Origin: Siphonodentalium dalli
Lineage: Eukaryota > Mollusca > Scaphopoda > Gadilida > Siphonodentaliidae
Direction: 5' to 3'
DNA: 64,000 nucleotides
Assembly: GCA_032622095.1 (NCBI GenBank)
Contig: CP136066.1
Location: 204,746,978-204,810,977 of the forward strand
This document shows, piece after piece, positions 1 through 10,600 of the stretch. The position numbers and the translations under genes were made by a program. Under the pieces are notes generated by a model. The model was not told the DNA's origin. It did not search any database and saw only the letters and a list, made by a program, of their open reading frames with translations. Within the stretch, counting starts at the first letter, position 1. Each line of letters starts with the position of its first letter.

Positions 1-69
1 CATTCTGCAAATGTCCGGCACCATATCTTGAGGCCTGCACCTAATAGTGCCACATTTCTGTGTGATATG

Positions 70-490
70 TGACCCGCCATATCAAATCTAGTCGTAAGTC
101 AGGATTTTTTTACCCTGGGCCAATGCATTCTCTTATATATGCGAGTCGACCATAGGTCGCCTCGCATATATAAGAGAATGCATTGGCCTAACAATTCTTT
201 ATCATTTTTTTTAAATAAATGTTTCTTACAATTTTTAGGACATAAAATAAAAAAACATCCATTACCCTGCAGGGAGCCCCACACATATATAGAAGCATAT
301 AGAAGAGTGTCGTCTGCTCATGTTTGTCTGGGGCTCTGTATGGGTGAAATTATAAAATTGTTAAAGAATACAAGAAAAAATTATTAAAATTGTAAAAAAT
401 TGTTAGGCCAATGCATTCTCTTATATATGCGAGGCGACCTATGGTCGACTCACATATATAAGAGAATGCATTGGCACAGGGTAAAAAATC
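70..490 (+). mobile_element. MITE F8, right arm degraded
   Basis: Left arm TGACCCGCCATATCAAATC as in 1139-1591 and both palindromes present. The right arm diverges after CACAGGGTAAAAAATC. Confidence 0.75.
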
Positions 491-581
491 TACGTTTCGG
501 AGGTGAAAAGCATCCCGCCCCCTCCTCCAATAAAGAGCTCTCACCAACTTCACCCATATCATAAGAGAATCTCCATTGAGT

Positions 582-701
582 TATGTTGGGATAAAATATT
601 TTATGAAATGAGCTTGATAAATTTGATTCACAATGAGTCACAGAAGAGTTGTGAATCAAATTTATCAAACGAGTTTCCTAAAATTTATATCCCAAACATA
701 A
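582..701. repeat. Inverted repeat, about 53-bp arms
   Basis: TTATGTTGGGATAAAATATT...TTGATTCACAA and its inverse around GAGTCACAGAAGAG. Unclassified foldback. Confidence 0.8.
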
Positions 702-1138
702 CGAGTTGAATATCTTTTATATCACATGAAAAAACTAGAGCTTTATGCCTTTTTAACAAATCAAGCTGAAAAATGCATGCAAAATGCATACCGGTACATG
801 CACGCGCAGCATTGGCTGAGACGCTTCACAACCATATACAACAGTATCGCGCGCTCTGACTGGTGACGGAAAATATAGTTCCCCAATTTGCCGCTTTGTT
901 TTTTTGCCTATATTTGTTAGTGCATTGAAGTTGGACAAGAATTTAACTTTAATGAACAAAGCAATCATTTTACAATGTCTGGTGTTGGTCTCATCCACGG
1001 CTTTTCAAAATAGTATTTTGTTGGCAATGCCAACTATCCTTTGAAGCACGCGCCTATTCATTATTATACGATATAATATATGAGATATAAGGAAATTTGT
1101 AACGGCTTTTTAATATAATAGAGGTTTCATGTGATATG

Positions 1139-1591
1139 TGACCCGCCATATCAAATCCAGTCGTAAGTCGGGATTTTTTTACCCTGTGCCAATGCATTCT
1201 CTTATATATGCGAGTCGACAATAGGTCGCCTCGCATATATAAGAGAATGCATTGGCCTAACAATTTTTTATCATTTTTTTAAAATAAATGTTTCTTACAA
1301 TTTTTAGGACATAAAATAAAAAACATCCATTACCCTGCAGGGAGCCCCACACATATATAGAAGCATATAGAAGAGTGTCGTCTGCTCATGTTTGTCTGGG
1401 GCTCTGTATGGGTGAAATTATAAAATTGTTAAAGAATACAAGAAAAAATTATTAAAATTGTAAAAAATTATTAGGCCAATGCATTCTCTTATATATGCGA
1501 GGCGACCTATGGTCGACTCGCATATATAAGAGAATGCATTGGCACAGGGTGAAAAATCCCGACTTACGACTGGATTTGATATGGCGGGTCA
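1139..1591 (+). mobile_element. MITE, family F8 (ends TGACCCGCCATATC), two palindromes
   Basis: Inverted arms of about 40 bp (TGACCCGCCATATCAAATCC ... inverse). Internally it has the same two palindromes and the same spacer type as F1 and F2. It ends 15 bp from exon D6. Target duplication is not clear. Confidence 0.82.
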
Positions 1592-1606
1592 AATATATGA
1601 ACTTAC

Positions 1607-1682
1607 ATAAAGCCTTATATGCCTGTTTCTCTGAGCCGGAGTATGTTTGTTCAATCGCTTCCTCAATGGTAGCTCCACTTAT
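1607..1682 (-). CDS. Annexin exon D6: repeat 3, end (module D)
   Basis: 76-nt exon: ISGATIEEAIEQTYSGSEK to AYKAL, phase 0 in and phase 1 out. Acceptor CCTTCAG, donor T|GTAAGT. A MITE ends 15 bp from the exon. The two remaining repeat 4 exons of this module are not present between here and base 1. Confidence 0.87.
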
Positions 1683-4600
1683 CTGAAGGAAATGACATGA
1701 TGAGCGTATGAAATAATTAGAACGTGTTAATGACAAAACTTCAAAATAAACAAATGGTAGATAATAATATGACAGACTGCTATTCTCATAAATATATAAT
1801 ACTAGCAGGTGACCCGACTTTGTCTGGGCTTTAACCTTGAATTGACAATTTTGAAGGTCATGGTCAGGTCGGTGTCACTATTTGACCCGTCCAAAACACT
1901 TCCCGGACAAAATTACCCGAAGGTATCAAATTTCGTCGAAATCCGTCCAGCAGTTTTCCCGGCCATAGCTAACAGACAAACAGACAGAAGTCCCAAAATA
2001 TATATTAGATCATTTGTGGGTAACCGTTTCAAGGTGAAGGTCACCTTGGGCTGAAAAACTGACCCGATGAAAATCTCCCCCATTCCCAGGAACCCCTAAG
2101 TACGAACACAGACAACACGCTCATGTCTGTACACAGACACAACACGCTCATGTCTGGACACATACACGCTCTTTATCAACGACACTGCGGATACGAACGC
2201 TCTTTAACTATCACATGATTAACCCATGAATTTCCATTGTGGTGGCGGGGGATTGGAGAATGAGTGCTCTGACGTTCTCAGAAGCGGTGCGATGACACTC
2301 CATCTGGTAGTCCCAAAATATATATTAGATATATAATCTTGTTATGTTTAAATTAACTATTCAAATTAGAATAAAGTTAAACCACATGGCAGTTTGCGCT
2401 CCAAAATACACCTAATAATATTCGCTTTTGAATTTTTCCTGGTATCGAAATAGGTCAATAAATACTATGCAATACCTTTCTACATTATATTATATTTTCC
2501 AGAAAGACACATTAAAGTCATAAAAAATACAACTTTGAACACGATGATCTGGTCCCAATAAAAAAAAGACATTTTGTATTAATTGGAATTCCAGAATCGG
2601 AAACGAAATGTCCAGAAAATGTATATTGCGTTATCTTAAACACAAAACTATTTTAAAACTTCATGCACGGCTTTCTCTTCATTTTAAGCATGAACATTAT
2701 GTAATAAATGTATCAGAGCGACGTCAGATCTAGATTTTCTTCTCATGGTGTACAGTTCCAATTTTTAAGTGACCGCTGACAAAAATTGCACGGGCACTTT
2801 AACGAAACGATCTCAAATTTACCAAAAAATGTAAGAAACAAAAGATTTATTTTCAGCGCTATATTTACAAAGTTTTCAAAAATCTTCTGCATAGATATGT
2901 TTGAGATACATCTTACCAAATTATGTATACATTATAGTGGGGTTCGAATGATCGAGCCATGTCTGTTTGCATTTTCCACAGATAAATGTCCCAAAATCAC
3001 AACAGACAGCATGTTTATCCCCTAATGCCTTGTAAAGTCAATTTACCATTTCTCAGACCCGCACGAATGGTCCAGAAACCCCGCGAATGTAACCTTTTTA
3101 TTCGCATTTTATATGTCGGAAATAATTATAAGAAACTTTTAACTTTAAAAAATGATAAAAAATTGTTAGGCCAATGCATTCTCTTATATACAGTTACATG
3201 CTTTACATTATTTTTTGGCGTGAGAAATGGAAAATTGACAGAAACTAAAGGTCTAACAGAAACCACATATATTTGTGCCCCGCTATCCTCTGTGGAACAT
3301 AATCAATAGAAACAATCTAGTAATTTTTTAACCCTTCCATAATTGGAGCTTCCTGAAATTTTGCCAAAAACCTGTGCCAATGCATTCTCTTATATATGCA
3401 AGTCTCCCATAGCAAGCCTCACATATATAAGAGTATACATTGTCCTGACAATATTTACCTTCACCTTGTAAGCCAGTGCATTCTCTTATATTATGCTAGG
3501 CTCCCTATGGGGAGACTCGCATATATAAGAGAATGCACTGGCACAGGATCTTTAATGCTGCACCAGCGCAGCTCCCATCATGAAAAGGTTAAACGTTAAA
3601 AATGATTTTACTTACTTCTTTATATTTCTCAAAGATCTGCTGCCTTTGTTTGGGATTTGACATCACAGATTCTCGGAATGATTTTACTTACCTCTTTATA
3701 TTTCTCAAAGATCTGCTGCCGTTGTTTGGGATTTGACATCACAGATTCTCGGAATGATTTGTCTTTCTTGTTTATCAAGTTCTTCTCATCCTGGATAATA
3801 TAATGAAAAAACTTTTCATAAAGGACTTTAATGTAGAAATAAAATGTAATTTAACAAGTGCACCACACAGATTATCACAAAAGCCAGGTTCTGTAACATT
3901 TTGGCTTTTGTTTACATAACAAAATGTACAAACTTGACAATGACATACAATATACATGATTTATGATTGGTATAAGAACAACTTTCTGTTTATGGCAGTT
4001 TTAATGGATGTGGCAATTTTAACAGCAATACCCAGCGCGAAGGTCATCCATGCCTTTAATATCACATGATATCTATCTTTAGTGCTCTGACAAACAATGT
4101 TATTAATGTATCCTTAATGATCAAGACACCAAACCTTAAATAATTGTTGGTGGTTTGTCAGTATATTTTCTTGGCTGTTTTCTCTATGAAACTCACCGTG
4201 TATATTTCTTGGCTGTTTTCTCTATGAAACTCACCTTGTATATTTTCTTGGCTGTTTTCTCGGCGTCTCCCTCGTCCACCTTATCAGACGGTTTCTTGCC
4301 ACTGAGAACTACCATCAGTATATCATTGAGTTCTCCTTTAGTTTTCTTCTTCACATCAGATGCCATGTCTTTCTTATAATCTGGGAAAACGAGATAAGTT
4401 CAATATAATGTATGGACAATGGATACAAAGGCATAAAATGTAATGCTGCATTGAAGCCTTGAAATAGTGTGCCTGTCATTTGCAGAATGAGGTCCCCAGA
4501 GGGTGAATTTAGTGATGCTATCCGCATAGCAGGCTAGCATCACCAAATTCACCCTCTGGGGATCTCATTCTGCAAATGACACACACTATTTCAAGGCTTG

Positions 4601-7600
4601 GCTGCATTGAAATTGACTTGAAATTTGTGTCATTTGTATTAGTATGAATTATTTGATGAAAATGTTTCTAAAATATTTAATAAACTTTTCACTAAAGTTG
4701 ACTCAACTAATTTCACCCTTCTATCAGAAGTGTTTGGAAACAACTGAAATTAATTGCCGACAATGATATAAAGCAGATTAATATAGACGAAGCTATCAGC
4801 ATTATATTTACCATTCTTGTATCTGTCTTTGATCGGCTCCAATTCCTGAAACAAATATTTGTGGCAATGAATATCTTCCGAAATCTCAGAATAACTTTGT
4901 TGATATATGTAATAGGGTATGTTTATCTTTCTATACAGTTACTTTTACAAATATAACCTCAAAAACTTTAAAATCTAGATGCGAAGCTGATTGAATTGTG
5001 ATAATTAAAAACAAGAGCATCCACAGGGTGTGGCAAAATACGTCTGTGGTAATTTTAACAAAGGGCCATACCTCTGGTGAAAATTGGCAAGCAGAACCCA
5101 AATTCGTGCTTCACCTGTATTTTCGGCTAGTAAATTGCCATTCCAAATTTCAATCCATTCAGTTCAGACTTACTAAAGTTATCAACCGAAAACGAAAATT
5201 GAGTAAAAAATTCCAACAAAAAAGGCCAAATCATCATAATATGCATGCTTCAAGTATTCAAATAGATTCAAATGAAATTTCAAACTCACATCTGGTTCTT
5301 TAGTACAGACAACATCTACGAGAACCTCGTCCTTGAACTTTCCTTTGACAACCTGATTAACGCAGTAAGCTTCGTATTCCACAGGCTCCAGCATTAATGA
5401 AATGGCGAGGTTACGGAAGTCTCCAGAAAGGTCAGACTCAAGGTCATCAATACAGTTCTGAAAGTAATTTGCAAAATATGAAGCCATATAGCTACAACAG
5501 TCAGAAAATATTTCCCTTCCATGACTGGAGCTTCCTGAAATTTTGCGACAACCCTGTGCCAATGCATTAACTTATATATGAGTCTCCCATGGGGAGCCTC
5601 ACATATAAAAGAGAATAAATTGGACTAACAATATTTATTTGACCTTGTAAGCCAGTGCATTATCTTATATATGCGAGGATCCCTATGGAAGACTCACATA
5701 TATAAGAGAATGCACTGCCACAGGATATTTAATGCTGCAAAAGCACAGCTCCTGTCATGAACCTCAGGTTTAAGTAAAAAGGGCCTGATGCAATGGCTTA
5801 GACAGGACATTTATTTTCAGACCTGGTATAACAGTGTCGGACATAAATTTCAATATTAAGATTAAAGCTGAAAGTAGAAATGACAAAAACAATATTTTTG
5901 GAATTCATTTTCATTACAAAATGATCAATTATCTCTTCAAAAGAGTTGAGAGTAAATTAATTTCAATACTTGTCTGTGATATTCATATGAGAACACTCAT
6001 TCAATTAGGGACATATGACAAACTGCGGGATGGGATGGAATGTGGAACAGAATGTAAATCTGCAAATTTGAAATTGAGTGGGACGGCCAATATATTGGTG
6101 TAAGGAAAGGCCGATGTTCGCCCCAGCCAAATATACTAACCCCTGGTACTGTATTTTTACAGCGACAAAGCTATGCCCACAACCAAATTTGGTATTAAAA
6201 TGAAGATTAGCATCTATTGCACAACAGATATGTATTCATTCAAAAGAAGCGCTGATTTTTTGTATATCTAGAGACCGATTAACCCACCCATGCGAAGGAA
6301 CCACGAAAAATGGAAAACTATTTAGAATTTAGAATTTAGTACTGAAAAAGAAACTAATCCAAAAGGGGGATAATCCAGTTGTTCTGAGTATAAAATGAAC
6401 AGAAAAAAGAATGAAAGAATACAATGATACAGCTGAAATTTTAGAAAATAAGAAGAAATGCTAACCTGTTTGTATTTGTCTTGGTATTAACCCTTTACCC
6501 TACAGAACGGCCCTGTGCCAATGCATTCTCTTATATATGCGAGTCAACCATAGGTCGCCTCGCATATATAAGAGAATGCATTGGCTTAACACATTAAAAA
6601 TTATAAAATTGTTAAAGAATGTAAGAAAAAATGGTAAAAAAAGATTTTTTTTTAGGCCAATGCATTCTCTTATATATGCATTGGCACAGGGCATAACTGT
6701 AACCATCACAATGTGGTCAATGAGCCGGTTCCAATGATATCCATATTTGTATGGTTTTATTGAGACAGACCCAAGATAATTTAGGCTGTTGCAGCTTTAT
6801 TTGTATTTATCTTGGTATTAAATAGAATGCAAACCTGTTTGTATTTATCTTGGTATTAATAGAATGCTAACCTGTTTGTATTTGTCTTGGTATTAAATAG
6901 AATGCTAACCTGTTTGTAGTTGTCTTGGTATTAAATAGAATGCTAACCTGTTTGTATTTATCTTGGTATTAAATAGAATGCTAACCTGTTTGTATTTGTC
7001 TTGGTATTAAATAGAATGCTAACCTGTTTGTATTTGTCTTGGTATTAAATAGAACGCTAACCTGTCTGTATTTGTCTTGGTATTAAATAGAATGCTAACC
7101 TGTTTGTATTTGTCTTGGTATTAAATATAATGCTAACCTGTTTGTATTTATCTTGGTATTAAATAGAATGCTAACCTGTTTGTATTTGTCTTGGTATTAA
7201 ATAGAATGCTAACCAGTTTGTATTTATCTTGGTATTAAATAGAATGCTAACCTGTTTGTATTTGTCTTGGTATTAAATAGAATGCTAACCTGTTTGTATT
7301 TGTCTTGCTATTAAATAGAATGCTAACCTGTTTGTATTTATCTTGGTATTAAATAGAATGCTAACCTGTTTGTATTTATCTTGGTATTAAATAGAATGCT
7401 AACCTGTTTGTATTTGTCTTGGTATTAAATAGAATGCTAACCTGTTTGTATTTGTCTCGGTATTATATAGAATGCTAACCTGTTTGTATTTGTCTCGGTA
7501 TTATATAGAATGCTAACCTGTTTGTATTTGTCTCGGTATTTTGTATTTGTCTTGGTATTAAATAGAATGCTAACATGTTTGTATTTGTCTTGGTATTAAA

Positions 7601-10600
7601 TAGAATGCTAACCTGTTTGTATTTATCTTGGTATTAAATAGAATGCTAACCTGTTTGTATTTGTCTTGGTATTAAATAGAATGCTAACCTGTTTGTATTT
7701 ATCTTGGTATTAAATAGAATGCTAACCTGTTTGTATTTGTCTTGGTATTAAATAGAATGCTAACCTGTTTGTATTTGTCTTGGTATTAAATAGAATGCTA
7801 ACCTGTTTGTATTTGTCTTGGTATTAAATAGAATGCTAACCTGTTTGTATTTGTCTTGGTATTAAATAGAATGCTAACCTGTTTGTATTTATCTTGGTAT
7901 TAAATAGAATGCTAACCTGTTTGTATTTGTCTTGGTATTAAATAGAATGCTAACCTGTTTGTATTTGTCTTGGTATTAAATAGAATGCTAACATGTTTGT
8001 ATTTGTCTTGGTATTAAATAGAATGCTAACCTGTTTGTATTTGTCTTGGTATTAAATAGAATGCTAACATGTTTGTATTTGTCTTGGTATTAAATAGAAT
8101 GCTAACCTGTTTGTATTTGTCTTGGTATTAAATAGAATGCTAACCTTTTTGTATTTGTCTTGCTATTAAATAGAATGCTAACCTGTTTGTATTTGTCTTG
8201 GTATTAAATAGAATGCTAACCTGTTTGTATTTGTCTTGGTATTAAATAGAATGCTAACCTGTTTGTATTTGTCTTGGTATTAAATAGAATGCTAACCTGT
8301 TTGTATTTGTCTTGGTATTAAATAGAATGCAAACCTGTTTGTATTTGTCTTGGTATTAAATAGAATGCTAACCTGTTTGTATTTGTCTTGGTATTAAATA
8401 GAATGCTAACCTGTCTGTATTTGTCTTGGTATTAAATAGAATGCTAACCTGTTTGTATTTGTCTTGGTATTAAATAGAATGCTAACCTGTTTGTATTTGT
8501 CTTGGTATTAAATAGAATGCTAACCTGTTTGTATTTGTCTTGGTATTAAATATAATGCTAACCTGTTTGTATTTGTCTCGGTATTAAATAGAATGCTAAC
8601 CTGTTTGTATTTGTCTTGGTATTAAATAGAATGCTAACCTGTTTGTATTTGTCTTGGTATTAAATAGAATGCTAACCTGTTTGTATTTATCTTGGTATTA
8701 AATAGAATGCTAACCTGTTTGTATTTGTCTTGGTATTAAATAGAATGCTAACCTGTTTTTGTATTTGTCTTGGTATTAAATAGAATACTAACCTGTTTGT
8801 ATTTGTCTTGGTATTTAATAGAATGCTAACCTGTTTGTATTTGTCTTGGTATTAAATAGAATGCTAACTTGTTTGTAATTGTCTTGGTATTAAATAGAAT
8901 GCTAACCTGTTTGTATTTGTCTTGGTATTAAATAGAATGCTAACCTGTTTGTATTTGTCTTGGTATTAAATAGAATGCTAACATGTTTGTATTTGTCTTG
9001 GTATTAAATAGAATGCTAACCTGTTTGTATTTGTCTTGGTATTAAATAGAATGCTAACCTGTTTGTATTTGTCTTGGTATTTCTCCCTGATGTTTTGTCT
9101 CTGAGAGTTATTGTTCCTGGATATGACATCTATAATAGTATCCTCATCAGTTCCCAGCCCCTTCATTGCTTTATACAGCTTATCCCAGTCCTCATTAGAA
9201 TCATCCGGCTTCTCATCCTTTTTCTCTTCTTCTTTCTTTTGTTCCTGCTTTTCTTCTTTCTGTTGCTCTTGAACAATAGATTTCTTTCTCTTTTTCTCTT
9301 CTTTTTCTTTTTTCTTCTTCTCTTCATCCTCTTTTTTCTTCGTTTCCTTCTCTTCCTTTTCTTTCTGTTTTCTCTCTTCTTCCTCCTTTTTCTGTCTCTC
9401 TTTCTCTTCCTCCTTTCTCTGCTTCTCTTTTTCTTTTTCCTTCTTGTCATCTTCCTTCTGTTGTTTCTCCTGTTGGACGGGAACGGGAACAATGACTTGT
9501 TGCTCTTTTTGCTGCTCTTTTGTTTGTCCTGTTTCTTTTTCTTTCTTTGGTGATTTTACTTTCTTTTTCACATCTTTCTCTTTGATCCTAGGAAAAATGA
9601 GAAATTATTGTAAGTAGTTAAAGATTCAAGAATCAATTTCATCAGGATATTAATCGCTAGGAAACAAGGCATCTGGAGAAACAGTTTAATTAATTTTATA
9701 CCATTGTCGATAAGCCAGAGATCATACCTTAACCCTTTCAGTGCCAAGTCCGATTTTTGTATTAACCCATGTACCCTGTGCCAATGCATTCTCTTATATA
9801 TGCGAGTCGACCATAGGTCGCCTCGCATATATAAGAGAATGCATTGGCCTAACAATTTTTAATATGGCCCCTGACACTGAAAGGGTTAATTCTGTATGTC
9901 TTCATGTTGTGAAATAGTGACGACTGTCATGCAATGCAAAATGAAAAACAGTGTTATAATAATTGATGAATTTCTAACATTATTCCACAAATCAATATTT
10001 CAGTACATTATGATTTGACAACAACAAAATTGTTTGAAAGTAAATAATTTAACACTGAAAGTATGAGCTGATATAAAAGTTAGGGTGAATGAAGAATTCT
10101 CAATACATGTTTAGCAAGCAACTTGTCGAATATATCTGCTAATAATAATTTGATCGACAGAGCTGTGGAAATGTCATTAACCCTTTACCCAACAAACCGG
10201 CCAAAATAGGGCAAATAAAGCTTCAACAGCCTAAAATATCTTCGGTCTGTCTCAATAGAACCATACAAATATGGATATCATTGGAACCGGCTCCTTGACC
10301 ACATTGTGATAGTTACAGTTATGCCCTGTGCCAATGCATTCTCTTATATATGCGAGTCGACCATAGGTCGCCTCGCATATATAAGAGAATGCATTGGCCC
10401 AAAAAAAATCTTTTTTTAACACTTTTTACCATTTTTTCTTACATTCTTTAACAATTTTATAATTTTTAATGTGTTAAGCCAATGCATTTTCTTATATATG
10501 CGAGGCGACCTATGGTCGACTCGCATATATAAGAGAATGCATTGGCACAGGGTCGTTCTGTTGGGTAAAGGGTTAACAAAACGGATTAAATCCTTACTTG

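Larger units (their letters stand above)
1..1606 (-). other. Intron left of exon D6 (continues outside)
   Basis: No exon of repeat 4 found. It holds two F8 MITEs, the 582-701 foldback, and an unclassified stretch 702-1138 in which I see no feature. Confidence 0.7.
1683..3691 (-). other. Intron D5-D6
   Basis: Contains the dispersed repeat at 1805-2060, an F3 MITE at 3332-3588, and a truncated palindrome fragment at 3171-3190. In 2061-3160 I see only AT-rich sequence, with a motif 'tttgagatacatcttaccaaattatg' that recurs at 28500 and 28970. Confidence 0.75.
5458..9058 (-). other. Intron D1-D2 (3.6 kb, two thirds minisatellite)
   Basis: From the D1 donor: the 38-bp array, the truncated F1 MITE, an unremarkable stretch 5770-6460, and an F3 MITE near the D2 acceptor. 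Confidence 0.85.
9588..10597 (-). other. Inter-module intron C8-D1 (1010 bp)
   Basis: Holds one F2 and one F1 MITE; the remaining 290 bp or so between them show no promoter, poly(A) site pair or first exon that I can recognise. This argues for splicing across it. Confidence 0.7.

Noticed and set aside
139-387. Small ORFs with the motif RSPRIYKRMHW
   Set aside because: They recur at every copy of the 67-bp palindrome on both strands and are translations of the MITE, not a protein family.
3616-3790. Exon D5 extended to the distal GTAAGT donor
   Set aside because: Length 175 nt breaks the frame and the 99-nt form matches the paralogous exon C5; kept only as a possible minor isoform.
4155-4379. 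Plus-strand ORFs with repeated FLAVFSMKLTLYI at 4155 and 15694
   Set aside because: Antisense of exons D4 and C4 and their 39-bp donor repeats.
6803-9074. CRISPR array or centromeric satellite
   Set aside because: Units are directly adjacent with no spacers, the genome is eukaryotic, and the unit is derived from the neighbouring exon border and stops there.
6803-9074. Plus-strand reading of each unit as branch point plus pyrimidine tract (TGCTAACCTGTTTGTATTTG)
   Set aside because: It resembles a 3' splice region on the plus strand, but no plus-strand gene is seen and the minus-strand exon origin explains the sequence fully.
9074-9553. Plus-strand Phe/Leu-rich ORF
   Set aside because: It is the antisense of the Lys/Glu-rich linker of exon D1. 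AAG/GAA codons read as CTT/TTC on the other strand. The same applies to plus-strand ORFs at 20708-21236, 36981-37352 and 37232-37836.
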